Notes: generated by a model not told the origin, from the sequence alone. Shown: positions 54,021 to 64,000, counted from the stretch's first letter. The stretch is 64,000 nucleotides of DNA from JABABV01 sp965222855 (GCA_965222855.1 CBDCUL010000014.1:1-64000), one strand, 5' to 3'. Numbers and translations: made by a program.

Positions 54021-54626
54021 ATGTTATCAAAATTTAAAGATGTTTTAAAAAGATATAGTATTTTTATGATTTTATATATATTTACTTATGTGTCTGTAAT
54101 CGAGATTACAAACTTCTTTTGATTATATATTGTTTTAGGAATTTTAATAGGAATTTCCTTTTTATCATATTTAATTTTTAAATATGATAAAAATGAACCT
54201 TTATCAGATTATAGCTATGATGCTATGGTCGTATTTATTTTATTATTATTATTCACATTATGTATTAAAACTGCGGTAGCTGAATATCAATTAATCTTTA
54301 TGTTGAGTTTTGCTGGGATATCACTTTTATTTATTATTTTAGCTTTTAGTTTAAAAAAAATCTCAGAACATGCATTAATTATTTTAGTTACCATTTCACT
54401 TTCTTTATTAACTTTAGCGCTATTTCAATTAGTTGAAATAGCAACAGGGACAAGAGGATCGTTATTCTTATACATTACGATTACATTATTAACAGCAATT
54501 CCAATGTCACTATTTTTTAGTACTAACTTATTTCATAAACATTATGATAAACATTACAAAATCTGCCCAATATTAAATAGAGATTTGAATTCTAAATTAG
54601 CAATTCAGAGTCAGAAAGAGGATTAG
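54021..54626 (+). CDS. Hypothetical membrane protein
   Basis: 201 residues with six hydrophobic helices (about 13-30, 34-52, 69-86, 91-107, 113-133, 146-165) and a hydrophilic C-terminal tail. No family recognised. TGAGGTGT 8 bases before ATG; next gene starts 4 bases after. Confidence 0.7.
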
Positions 54627-54630
54627 AACT

Positions 54631-55015
54631 ATGCCAACTACTAAAAAAACTACTGCCGCAGTTAAAAATACAGCTGTTACAACAAAAAAACCAATTAAAA
54701 AAGTAGTTAAAAAAACGTCAGTAGCAACAAAAAAACCAATTAAAAAACCAATTAAAAAAACAGTTACAACAACTGCTAAACCTTTAAAAAATGCACCACA
54801 AGCAAAACCTGCTATGGAAATTTTAAAAGAAAGCGGTACGCTGGCAAAAGATATTTCTAAAAAAAGCATTTGTTGAATCAAAAGACTTTATTCAAAAACA
54901 TGATATAGTAAATAAATCTAAAACAGTTACCAAAAAAGCAGTTAAAAAAAGCAATAATATTTTTAAAAGTAGCGTTCGAAAAATCAAAAACCTGTTTAGT
55001 AAAAAAAAGAAATAA
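54631..55015 (+). CDS. Lys/Thr/Pro-rich basic protein, apparent frameshift
   Basis: Histone-H1-like composition: repeats of KKPIKK, KKTSVATKKPIKKPIKK and TTTAKPLK in the first 60 residues. The open frame reaches TGA/TAA at 54913 with an unrelated tail. Skipping one A of the A7 run at 54859-54865 restores a frame continuing KAFVESKDFIQKHD, then KKAVKKSNN to KNLFSKKKK and a stop at 55015. Probably a nucleoid- or membrane-associated basic protein. Whether the shift is real is unknown. Confidence 0.65.
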
Positions 55016-55027
55016 CATTTTAAGATA

Positions 55028-55312
55028 ATGTCATTTTACAATCAAAGTTATTACCAATTTTCACACCACGCTATTCAAAGAATAAAAGAACGATTAAATA
55101 TTCCTAAAGAATCAGAACTAGCTGTTAAAAATTTTATTATTAACCAAATTAAAAACAGTGCTTATTCTTTTGATCAAGATCAATTTACATACGTTGATAT
55201 TTCAAGCGGAAATAAATATCGTGATTTTTATGTTATTATTGAAAAAAATAACAACTTAATTATTACTGTTACAAAAATGTCAGGGAGTAAAATATTAAGT
55301 TTAATGACTTAA
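55028..55312 (+). CDS. Hypothetical protein
   Basis: 94 residues, soluble. Starts SFYNQSYYQFSHHAIQRIKERLNI; the HAIQRIKERL segment occurs in several small proteins of Mollicutes of unknown role. Two beta-rich segments follow (RDFYVIIEKNNNLIITV). No ribosome site of note; start ATG 55028 is 12 bases after the previous frame. Confidence 0.6.
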   Translation: MSFYNQSYYQFSHHAIQRIKERLNIPKESELAVKNFIINQIKNSAYSFDQDQFTYVDISSGNKYRDFYVIIEKNNNLIITVTKMSGSKILSLMT

Positions 55313-55327
55313 TATTTTTTAATAAAT

Positions 55328-56947
55328 ATGAGAATAACTAAAAAACAATTTATCGATTACTTAAAATGTCGCCGTTTATCATGACTAAATATTAAAAGTA
55401 ATTTCATGAAAAACCAACACAACACACTTGATTATTTAAAACCAGAAGAAGAAAACGAAACTTTATTAGATGGCGCTCAAATTGGTGAGTTAGCTAGAAA
55501 ATATTTTGAGTACAATAACCGTGCTATTAATATTGATTTTTTTAAAAAATGAAGATAACAAAATATCGCAAACAAAAAAAGCCATCAAAAATAAAACCCA
55601 AGTTATTTTTGAAGGTTTCTTTTCGATTGATAATTTAGTAGTTAAACCAGATATTTTAAAATACAATAAAGCAACTAACTCATATACTTTAATTGAAGTA
55701 AAGGCAACAACAAAAGTTAAACCAGAACATTGTTTAGATGTTATGTTTCAATATTTAGTGCTAACTAAAATGGGTTTAAAAATCAATGGCATATTATTAA
55801 TGTTTGTAAATAAAGATTATTCACGTAGTGGTGAATTAGATGTGACAAAATTATTTAGTGTAACAAGTATTGCTTTTATTAATTAAAAAGAACAGATGAC
55901 ATTTTTTGATTTTATCAAACATTGAGAAAGTCAAAATGATTTTGATAAATTAATTACCAAAATCGCGAAAAATAATACTGAAAAATTAATTCCCGAAATT
56001 CAAATTAATACGCAATGTAGTGGTTGCCCTTTCAACGATAATAAATTTTGTTTATTAGAAATTGAAAAAGTACCAGTTCTGCATAATATCAAAGAATTAA
56101 ACCGCATTAGTTTAAAATTAATTCACAAATTACTTTATGAAAAAGGAATTAAAAATTAGTCAATATACCCCCAAAAGACTTAACGACACCAAATGCTGTT
56201 AATAAATTAAAAATTCAACAATATAGTATTATTCATGATAAAACTTTTGTTGCCAAAACAGCTGTTCTAGGTTTAATGGAAGATTATGAGTATCCGCTAT
56301 ATATGTTGGATTTTGAAACATGAAAATCAGCAGAACCAAAATTAGACAATACAAACCTTATGAACAACTACCATTCCAATATTCAATTCACGTTATTTTG
56401 AATGCTGATTTTGATTGAAAAACTAATAAAAATATTAAACATTATGCTTTTCTATCTTCAACGCAACAAGATAGCCGTTATCAATTAGCAAAACAATTGA
56501 TCATCGATTTAAAAAGTCATGGCGAAGGAACTTTTTGTTGCTTATAGTAAATCATTTGAAATTGGTTGTGTCAAAAGAATGGCTGATTTATTTCCGGATT
56601 TAAAAGAACAGCTAGTTGCCATATCAAGAAATTTTGTTGATTTATTAGATTTCTTTAATAAGTTTTACATTTACAATAAAAACTTTTTAGGTAAAACATC
56701 AATCAAATCCACACTACCAGCATTTGAAAAACAATTTTCATATAATAATTTAGTCGTTCAAAAAGGGACGCAAGCTTCTTTTATTTATCGTAAATTTATG
56801 GAAAATATCATTTCCGAAACAGAATGACAAGAAAATTATTATCAAGATATGCTAAAATATTGTAATCAAGATACACTAGCAATGGTTATTTTATGACAAA
56901 AAATTATAGAATTAGTAGCTAACCCAGGAGATGATCACCATTTATAA
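55328..56947 (+). pseudogene. Broken DUF2779-like nuclease (Cas4-type PD-(D/E)XK plus DEDD exonuclease)
   Basis: Pieces in order: FIDYLKCRRLSW (Cas4-like first Cys), GAQIGELARKYF, then PDILKYN... TLIEVKATTK (PD-ExK nuclease core), QCSGCPFNDNKFC (remaining Fe-S Cys), YMLDFETWKSA (DEDD-type exonuclease) and FVAYSKSFEIGC. At least five lesions: +1 T in T7 55537-55543, TAA 55884-55886, a -1 near TAG 56157-56159, a -1 near 56337 and +1 T at 56532-56536. The reading of the family as DUF2779 is from memory of motifs. Confidence 0.75.
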
Positions 56948-57885
56948 AATTATTTTAGCAGGTACACCAGCATTTGCGTATCCAATATTTGAAAAATTAA
57001 TTAATAATAATGATTATCAAATAGTAGCAATCATTACCCAACCAGATAAAATTAATCAAAGAAATAACAAAATTAATTTTTCACCAATTAAAAAATTAGC
57101 ACTCAAATATCAAATAAAATTATTACAACCAAAAAAAATTAATAATATTTTAGATGATCTTAAAGCACTTGATTATGATTTATTATTAACTTGCGCATAC
57201 GGGCAATTTTTAAGCATTGAAGTACTAAACGTTGCCAAAGTAAGTTCGTTGAATATTCACGCCTCTTTACTACCTAAATTAAGAGGTGGCGCACCAATTC
57301 ATCACGCTGTTATTAAAGGTTATCCAACAACTGGGATAACACTAATGCATATGGAAAAGAAAATGGATGCTGGAAATATTATTTTTCAAAAAGAAATCCC
57401 AATTAATGATGAAGATTACAGTTGGGATTATTCATGACAATCTATCACAATTAGCAACTGATAGTATTGAAGAGTGATTAACTTTATTTTTTAATAAAGA
57501 TTATCAAGAACGTAAACAAATTACTAGTGAAGTAACATTTGGATTAAATATTACTAAACAAGAAAGATACATAAGTTGAGAAAATTCGGCACAAAATATT
57601 TATAATCAAATTAGAGGTTTAAATCCTTGACCAATTGCTTTAGCCAATTTCAACAATAACACTTTCAAAATTATTAGTGCAAAAATCGCTATAAATAACG
57701 ATCAAAACAACAATTTTCAACCAGGAACAATTATTAATGTTGATGAAAATGGCCTATTAATTAGCACTGGTTCTAGGGAAAATATTTTAATTAAAATGAT
57801 CGTTTGACCGTATAAACCAAAAATGAGTATTAAGGAATTCATTAAAGGGAATCCTCTTTTTAAAATTAATCAAATATTAAATTAA
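56931..57885 (+). CDS. fmt: Methionyl-tRNA formyltransferase, apparent frameshift
   Basis: Formylates initiator Met-tRNA. IILAGTPAFA at the N-terminus, NIHASLLPKLRGGAPIHHAVIKG (about 109-131) and TGITLMHMEKKMDAG are typical. Near 57421-57423 the frame shifts; dropping one T in AGTTGGG restores GIIHDNLSQLATDSIEEW and the C-terminal domain through to TAA 57883. Without that, the protein would end after ~178 residues, lacking part of the Rossmann fold. fmt has been lost in some Mollicutes. Confidence 0.85.
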
Positions 57886-57938
57886 CAAATATGATAAAAT
57901 TATATTTAGTAATTTAAATTTTGCAAAAGGAGTTTTCT

Positions 57939-58478
57939 ATGAATAATAATCGAAAAACCATATTACACATTAGTTTAATTAGTATGTTTGGTGGCTTAGC
58001 ATTTATATTAGCTTACGCTCCTTTTTTAACTATCAGGTTATCATATGGTGATATTGAATTTTCGGATGTCTTGTGCTTTTTCTTATTAATCTTTTCGCGA
58101 AAATTTCCTTTTATTATAATCGCAATATTCGCACCATTCTTAAGTGACTTATGTGGGCCTTTTCCAATCTATGCCCCAGCCACATTAATCAGTAGAACAA
58201 TTTCGACAATAATTATTGTATTAGCAACTCACAAATTAAAGTTTAATAAATATCAAGATTTTTTAATTTTAGCTTTTGTGTTGCTCTTAGTTAGTGTTGC
58301 GATTATCTTCGTTTATTATATTAATGACATTATCATTTATGGCACTTCAGTAGCTTATTTAAATGTTACATCTAATATAATTCAATATGTTGTTGTCATC
58401 CCAATTGTAATGATGATTGCAATCCAAATACCAAATATTAGAAAAGCGACCGCATCAAAATTAAATCAATTAAACTAA
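57939..58478 (+). CDS. ECF transporter S component-like protein
   Basis: 179 residues with five to six helices; MFGGLAFILAYAPFLTIRLSYGDIEFSDV and a following SRKFPFIIIAIFAPFLSDLCG resemble the substrate-binding subunits of energy-coupling-factor vitamin transporters. No substrate can be named. AAAGGAG 8 bases before ATG 57939. Confidence 0.65.
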   Translation: MNNNRKTILHISLISMFGGLAFILAYAPFLTIRLSYGDIEFSDVLCFFLLIFSRKFPFIIIAIFAPFLSDLCGPFPIYAPATLISRTISTIIIVLATHKLKFNKYQDFLILAFVLLLVSVAIIFVYYINDIIIYGTSVAYLNVTSNIIQYVVVIPIVMMIAIQIPNIRKATASKLNQLN

Positions 58479-58492
58479 GGAGTGGAATATCA

Positions 58493-60310
58493 ATGTCTAA
58501 TAATCAAAATAAAAAATTAATTAGAAATTTTTCTATTATCGCCCATATTGATCATGGAAAATCAACATTAGCAGATCGTTTGTTAGAACTAACAAAAACT
58601 GTTAATAAAAGAGATATGAAAGCGCAATTACTAGATTCAATGGAGTTAGAACAAGAGCGTGGTATTACAATTAAATTAAACGCAGTTCAATTAAAATATT
58701 TTGATAAAAGAGATAATAATGAATATATCTTTAATTTAATTGATACTCCAGGACATGTTGATTTCACTTATGAAGTATCGCGTTCAATGGCAGCTTGTGA
58801 AGGTGCTATTTTAGTTGTTGATGCAAGCCAAGGGATTGAAGCGCAAACTTTAGCAAATGTTTTTTTAGCTCTAGATAATAATTTAGAAGTGCTTCCAGTT
58901 ATTAATAAGATTGATTTACCAAGTGCAGATCCAGAAAAAGTTGCTAGTGAAATTGAATCAACAATTGGTTTAGATGCTTCATTAGCTCCACGAATATCTG
59001 CTAAAAGTGGTTTAAATGTTGAAAAAGTTTTAGAATATATTGTTGATTATGTACCTTGACCAAAAGATGCTGATGATGATAAACCGCTTAAAGCACTAAT
59101 TTTTGATTCTTATTTTGATTCATATCGTGGTGCAGTTATTTTCATTCGTGTTAAAGAAGGAACAATCAAATTAGGGGATAATATTAAATTGTTTTCTAAT
59201 GGTTTTGATTGTGAAGTTAGCGCAATTGGAATTAAAACACCAAAAGAAGTTAAGTGCGATATTTTAAGAGCTGGTGAAGTTGGTTGAATATCTGCTCATA
59301 TTAGAGATATTAGTAAAATCCAAATCGGAGATACTATTACACAACAAGATAATCCATGTAAAGTGCCGTTACCAGGTTATAAAAAATTAAACCCAATGGT
59401 CTTTTGTGGGTTCTATCCAATCGACAATGCCCAATACCAAGATCTAAAAGATGCGTTGCATAAAATATTATTATCTGACAGCTCTTTAATATTTGAACCA
59501 GAAAGCTCAAAAGCACTTGGTTTTGGCTTCAGAATTGGATTTTTAGGGTTATTACATATGGAAATCATTCAAGAGCGCTTAGAGCGTGAATATAACATTC
59601 CGTTAATAGCGACAGCTCCATCAGTAAAATACATTATTCACGATCATAAAAATCAAATTATCAAAGTTGATAATCCTGCCAATTTTCCAGATCGTCAAAT
59701 AATTCAAAAAATTGAAGAACCATATGTTCGTGCAACAATTATGACACCAGATAAATATGTCGGTGCTTTAATGGAGTTATGTCAAAGAAAAAGAGGAAGC
59801 TATTTAGATTTAGAATACATCGATCAAAATCGTCGTAATTTAATATATGCCATTCCTTTATCAGAAATTGTTTTTGATTTCTTTGATAATTTAAAATCAA
59901 TTTCTCAAGGTTACGCTTCTTTCGATTATGAATTAATTGGTTACCGTGTATCTAAATTAGTTAAAATGAGTATTTTATTGAATGGTGAATCAGTTGACGC
60001 ACTATCATTAATTGTTCATCGTGACCAAGCTTTCTATCGTGGTAGAGCACTAGTCAAGAAATTAAAAGAGATTATTCCACGTCAAAACTTTGAAATTCCA
60101 ATTCAAGCAGCGATCGGTTCACAAGTGATTTCGCGTGAAACAGTTAAAGCAATGCGTAAAAATGTTTTATCTAAATGTTACGGTGGCGATATCACTCGTA
60201 AGAAGAAATTATTAGAGAAGCAGAAAAAAGGGAAAAAGAAATTAAAAGCGATCGGTCGTGTTGAATTACCACAAGATGCTTTTATAGCAGTATTAAAACT
60301 TTCTGAATAA
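58493..60310 (+). CDS. lepA: Elongation factor 4 (LepA)
   Basis: Ribosome back-translocating GTPase. 605 residues. G1 IAHIDHGKSTLADRL at about 16-30, LIDTPGHVDF, NKIDLPSADP, and the LepA-specific C-terminal domain (ACYGGDITRKKKLLEKQKKGKKK type). AAGGAG upstream of ATG. Confidence 0.97.
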
Positions 60311-60337
60311 TTTATATTTTTCTTTACTTTTTAATAT

Positions 60338-60346
60338 TTATTTGGT
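60338..60346 (+). promoter_or_regulatory. Extended -10 promoter downstream of lepA
   Basis: TTTGGTATAAT fits TGnTATAAT. It would drive a ~260-base transcript up to the terminator at 60592. Confidence 0.5.
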
Positions 60347-60389
60347 ATAATAGAGAAACATTTTATTTGAGCAATGTACTCCAAGTAAA

Positions 60390-60551
60390 ATGTACAAACA
60401 AAGATTACTTATTTATTTTTTCATTTTAGAACTTTTTAGTTCATTTATACTTTACTCTTATATATTCACTATTTTATTTATTTTTTTTATTGTAACATCC
60501 TATATTTTAATAATTTTTATCTTCCTATATTTTAATTTTTTCAATTTATAA
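60390..60551 (+). CDS. Very hydrophobic 53-residue ORF (doubtful)
   Basis: M-Y-K-Q-R start then an almost unbroken hydrophobic stretch with F, I, L and Y to the stop. No clear ribosome binding site. May be an artifact of T-rich sequence, or a small membrane peptide. Confidence 0.25.
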   Translation: MYKQRLLIYFFILELFSSFILYSYIFTILFIFFIVTSYILIIFIFLYFNFFNL

Positions 60552-60591
60552 TTACATTGATCTGTAATTTTATATAATTTAATAATTATAA

Positions 60592-60620
60592 AAACCAACT
60601 TCTAAAGTTGGTTTTTTCTC
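60592..60620 (+). terminator. Terminator
   Basis: AAAAACCAACTT-CTA-AAGTTGGTTTTTTC stem-loop with T-run. It closes the short transcript from 60346 and precedes the next operon. Confidence 0.75.
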
Positions 60621-60741
60621 TTTCTATAACCTTTCTATAACATTAATATATCAATTAATAACATTTAAAATAAGATATAATATTAATAGGGAAGGTAATT
60701 ATATATATAATATATAGTTTACTATTGGAGGAAATAATAAA

Positions 60742-61956
60742 ATGAATAAATATTATACAAAATTTACAGACGATATATATATGTCTAAAAAAAATATTAT
60801 CCAAAAATTAGGAAAAAATTATAATGAATTAGTTTGAAACAACATTAAAGAATATCGCTTTCATTATGCGCATCAATTACCAGTAAAAAATGATGCTAAC
60901 AATAAGTTATATTTAGTGTTAACTCCTAAAATAATGCTTAAAGAAACTAACATCATTAAAAAATTATCAGCTTTATCAGTTTACAATCATCAATATATTG
61001 ATCTATCAAAAAGAAATCCCCGATTAGCTAGTTTTAAAGATTGACAACAAACAGCGCTTTTACAGGAAGTAATTTCTTTAAGTGAGATTCAACAACATCC
61101 TGTTACTTTCTCAGCGATGCTAGATATTATTAATTTAAGAAGTACACCATCTAATGAAGATGAATTAATGACTAGTAAATTTTTTAACATTATTAAAAAA
61201 ACTATTACCAACCCTGAAAAAAAAATAACAATTAATGAATTAATCGCTTTTTATAAAAATTTAAATAGTATGCATCAAGTTCATTCGAGTAATTCAACTA
61301 ATAAAAAATTAGTAATTTCAGAAAATTTTAAAAATTTAATTAATTTTTTAAACTTAGATTGTGACTATTCGTTTTTCACAAAAGCTGCAGTTGCTTTTTA
61401 CGCTGTTAAAAATAATAAATTTTTTGACAAACATAGTGATGTTATGGCATTTGTCTTATTTTATCGTGTCATTGCTAGTTGCGGATATCAAACATATTTA
61501 GGATCAATTAATTTAATTGAGAATTGTTTGCAAGAAAAAGAGTATAATTTAGAAAACGCCTTCCAAGAAACAACGAACTATCAAGGTGACATTACTTATT
61601 TATTAAATGTCTTTTTAGATGGTGCTAAAAAAGCAATCTCAGCTTATGAAATTAAAATGGAAAATTTATTACTTGATTATCAAATGAGTGATCATAAATT
61701 ATCAATTTTAGAAAACGAGTTAGCAATTAAAGATATTGTTAATATGAATCCTTTAATTTCATATCGTCAAGCCAAATTCTTTATTAACCACAATCAAGCA
61801 GATACCCACTATGATTTAAATCATTTTCGTAATTTCACAAAATGTAGTTATGAAACAGCCCGCTATTCAATGGATAATTTAGTTAATCATAATTTTTATG
61901 AAAAACAAAAAATCGGTAAGAAATTCGTTTATAAAACTACTACTAATTTAAATTAA
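60742..61956 (+). CDS. Hypothetical protein with C-terminal winged-helix-like segment
   Basis: About 404 residues, soluble. The middle has FNIIKKTITNPEKKITINELIAFYKNL and helical regions, the end SYRQAKFFINHNQADTHYDLNHF and SYETARYSMDNLVNHNFYEKQKIGKKFVYK resembles an HTH as found at the end of Fic proteins. The Fic catalytic HPFxxGNGR motif was not found, so Fic activity is not claimed. GGAGG 9 bases before ATG. Followed by two membrane-protein genes, likely one operon. Confidence 0.55.
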
Positions 61957-61974
61957 GTTTTTTGGAGGACAGCA

Positions 61975-62544
61975 ATGATTCTTTTAATAAATAATATTAT
62001 GAATAATGAAGATATTAAAATCTTAATTTATTCTTTAATCGCGTTAGGACTAATCATATTTGTGATATTATTTTTTCAAATTTTAAGAATTTTATTTCAC
62101 ACTAATCATCAAAAGCATGAAGCTTGAGATTCAATTGTGTCAAACATTGTTGAATCAAATCAAAATAATCCAAAAAATATTAGTAAAATAATGAACCACA
62201 AAACTAATTGAGATTACGAATATAGCGGTTTGAAAAAAATTCAGAATTTAGAAATTAAAACTGGAAAACATATTACTGATAAAGAACATCAAAAAGTTAA
62301 AGATATTAAACAAGAATCAATTAAGCTTTTTAAAAAATTTCAAAGTGCTAATATTTTTGAAAGTGAAATTGAAGAACAAATTAGCAAAGCATCAACTAAA
62401 AAAATCATTCATAAATCAGCAAAAGAAGAGAATTTTGCCAAAGAATTAACCGACTTAGAAGAATCTATTAATAACTTAAAAACTAATAATAAACTACCTA
62501 AAAAAGAGCAAACTAAAATAAAGGAGTTGATCAAGCATGAATAA
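61975..62544 (+). CDS. Membrane-anchored coiled-coil protein
   Basis: 189 residues. Transmembrane helix about 15-42, then a charged, helical K/E-rich domain (KKIQNLEIKTGKHITDKEH, ELTDLEESINNLK). Function unknown. GGAGG 7 bases upstream. The last 8 bases overlap the next gene. Confidence 0.65.
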
Positions 62545-63430
62545 ACCTATGACCCAACCATCAAATGATGCAATCGTTGCTAACCAGAGTCAAATTTATG
62601 ACAATAAATTAAACGCTGATTATGTAAATAAATATCTGCATAAAAACAGCAATAAAAAAAGAAAATTAAAACATGCTAATCTTGATTTGTGAAATGATGG
62701 TTTATTTTTACTAGTTAAAAGTGAATACCATCGCGTTTTATGATTAATATTAACTTTTTCAATTTTAACATTAACTGCCATTACTTGAGGTTTGTGTAAT
62801 CAGTTTTGATTAAAGCTCCCTGTTGAAATCAATATTTTTCCATTAATATTAGGATTAATTGGCGTGTACCATTTAGTATTGCTTTTATTTGAATTTAAGT
62901 TTTTAAAAAAAGACATTATTATTCACAATAATAATGCCCGTTATGAAAAAGCTAGTAAAAGCGAGGAAGGCTTAATCTCAAAAGTCTACCTAAATACCCA
63001 ATTAAACCAGATTAAGCACAATTGATGACTTTTGTTTACAACTACTTACATTTCTTTATTTGTCTTGTTAATATGGGGCTTACGCGATAAAAGTTGATAT
63101 TTTCTAAAATTTAGTACGTGATTAGTAAATTGATTTGGTAATCCAAATTTATTATTAAAAATTTTAGTATTATCATTAGTGATTAATTTCGCCTTTTATA
63201 TTTTAGCACTAACAGTTCGTAAACGTCGTATGCAACATATTGAAATGTATTTTGGACACGAATATGTTATTGATCCAGAAGAACTAGATAAAATTTCAAA
63301 TCGTCATCATCGTTTTTATGTTAAAACTTATATTTTAACGCTTTTTCTAATCTTAATTATTCCGATTTTAATATCAGTTTATATCTTACTGCACTCACAT
63401 GGAAAAAAAGTTTTAAAATTAGTAAAATAA
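62537..63430 (+). CDS. Multi-pass membrane protein (MSC_0882-like, uncertain)
   Basis: 297 residues with helices about 68-88, 97-118, 160-178, 205-228 and 265-288; basic N-terminus with NKKRKLKHANLDLW. Layout is like the Mollicutes MSC_0882 family, recalled but not checked. Overlaps the coiled-coil gene, so co-translated with it. Confidence 0.55.
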
Positions 63431-63461
63431 AATAGTAGTTAATGCTACTATTTTTTTTAAA
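63431..63461 (+). terminator. Terminator after the membrane protein gene
   Basis: AATAGTAG-TTAATG-CTACTATTTTTTTT stem-loop. Confidence 0.8.
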
Positions 63462-63524
63462 GGAAAATCCGCTAATAAGTGCCATAGTATTATTGTAGAG
63501 ACGATCCCAATTACGCAGAAAGAA

Positions 63525-63776
63525 GTGGTTATTATTAAAAAATTAAATCAAACACAATTAGATAATATTTATGGCGGTTCAATATTAGGTATAGCTGGAT
63601 TAATTTTTAAAGGCGTTGAATATTTATTTGATGGGGCAATTTTAATTAAAGGCATGTTTTCTCATGATGGGGAACTCAAAGGACCAAATGGAATAGATTT
63701 AAAATTTAATGGTTCAAAATCACAAAGTGGCAATCATACAACAACGATTGTTTTCCCGCACGTTTTCATTGATTAA
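63525..63776 (+). CDS. Small protein with double-glycine-type leader (bacteriocin-like, uncertain)
   Basis: 83 residues. VVIIKKLNQTQLDNIYGG matches the L-xx-xL-D-xI-xGG leader of class II bacteriocins and peptide pheromones, cut after GG by C39-peptidase ABC transporters. What follows is Gly/hydrophobic (SILGIAGLIFKGVEYLF), then a polar tail with HDGELKGPNG. GTG start with weak AGAAAG upstream. No C39 transporter is in the window. Its stop overlaps radC's TTG by 8 bases. Confidence 0.5.
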   Translation: MVIIKKLNQTQLDNIYGGSILGIAGLIFKGVEYLFDGAILIKGMFSHDGELKGPNGIDLKFNGSKSQSGNHTTTIVFPHVFID

Positions 63777-64000
63777 AAAAATTCATAAGTCAGAAAATCC
63801 ACGTGAAAAAGCTTTAAAAAACGGCATTAGCGTATTATCTAATACTGAATTATTAGCAATTATTCTACGGCATGGCAATGCTCAAAATAACGTTTTAGAA
63901 ATTGCTGATAAATTAATTTTAACTAGTTCGGGATTTCACAATATTGTTAATTTAACAATTGAAGATTTATTAGAAATTTCAGGAATTGGTACTGTCAAAG
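63769..64000 (+). CDS. radC: RadC-like protein (N-terminal part, runs off window)
   Basis: Begins TTG 63769 overlapping the previous stop, or further upstream. IHKSENPREKAL, NTELLAIILRHG, SGFHNIVNLTIEDLLEISGIGTVK are the UPF0758/RadC N-terminal HhH region; the JAB1/MPN-type domain would lie past the end of the window. Confidence 0.85.
   Translation, partial: MIKKIHKSENPREKALKNGISVLSNTELLAIILRHGNAQNNVLEIADKLILTSSGFHNIVNLTIEDLLEISGIGTVK

Larger units (their letters stand above)
60311..60741. other. 431-base intergenic region
   Basis: Contains an extended -10 promoter TGGTATAAT near 60338-60346, a very hydrophobic ORF (60390-60551) without ribosome site, and a terminator at about 60592-60620. 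It does not match tmRNA, RNase P, SRP or 6S RNA as far as can be seen. Confidence 0.5.

Noticed and set aside
54597..54881. Minus-strand hydrophobic frame opposite the Lys-rich gene
   Set aside because: Reverse complement of Lys codons always gives F/L-rich frames; the plus frame has better composition and a good position.
60311..60741. Structured RNA (tmRNA, RNase P, SRP, 6S) after lepA
   Set aside because: No conserved core motifs seen; the stretch is almost pure A/T.
1..64000. CRISPR arrays, insertion sequences, tRNA genes
   Set aside because: No regularly spaced short repeats, transposase motifs or GTTCGAATC-type T-loops were found by eye.

Overview
The window is AT-rich chromosomal DNA from a wall-less bacterium of the class Mollicutes. 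UGA is read as tryptophan throughout: the GWGG motif of ribulose-phosphate 3-epimerase, the W of ribosomal protein L28 and dozens of internal TGA codons in otherwise intact housekeeping genes (polC, smc, ftsY, pfkA, lepA). Coordinates below follow genetic code 4. The kinase PrkC has lost its PASTA repeats, which fits absence of peptidoglycan. Gene neighbourhoods (trpS-spx-nadK-EIIB; plsX-rnc-smc-ftsY; rpsB-tsf-pyrH-frr-uppS-cdsA-dxr-rseP-polC; pfkA-pyk) point to a Spiroplasma/Mycoplasma-type organism; the species cannot be fixed from this window. It makes isoprenoids by the MEP route (dxr), is glycolytic (pgk, eno, pfkA, pyk) and carries a fused glutathione synthetase (gshF), unusual for the group.

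Layout. 1-4.5 kb, minus strand: rsmD, gmk, PP2C phosphatase, PrkC kinase, rsgA, rpe. 4.7-8.4 kb, plus: CBS-domain transporter, MFS protein, YitT-like protein. 8.4-12.6 kb: trpS (minus); spx, nadK and a Cys-less EIIB-like protein (plus); HAD phosphatase and rpmB (minus). 12.8-24.9 kb, plus: MATE, fakA, plsX, rnc, smc, ftsY, gshF, ylxM. 25.1-38.1 kb, plus: rpsB through polC, then two membrane proteins. No tRNA or rRNA gene was recognised.

Accessory region 38.1-51.2 kb. Between and behind the glycolytic genes pgk, eno, pfkA and pyk lie seven small four-TM-type membrane proteins, one lipoprotein, two related ~170-residue proteins with a conserved C-terminus, and a decayed remnant of a third. The two intact ones are each arranged tail-to-tail with a four-TM gene over a shared terminator of one repeated hairpin family. 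The same region holds decayed copies of the eno 3' end, the pfkA promoter and pfkA 5' end, and an extra copy of the eno promoter in front of pfkA. This is a segmental duplication in which the secreted-protein/membrane-protein cassettes have been amplified. It is the best candidate here for an undescribed system; an antagonism/immunity or surface-variation role is inference only.

Right end 51.2-64 kb: comEA, a ComEC without its metallo-beta-lactamase domain, holA, several Mollicutes-specific proteins, a broken DUF2779-like nuclease gene, fmt with one frameshift, an ECF S-component-like protein, lepA, an unidentified HTH-ending protein, two membrane proteins, a small protein with a double-glycine-type leader and the start of radC. 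Apparent single-base indels affect the rpe start, a Lys-rich protein, the nuclease gene and fmt; whether they are real or assembly errors decides several calls.
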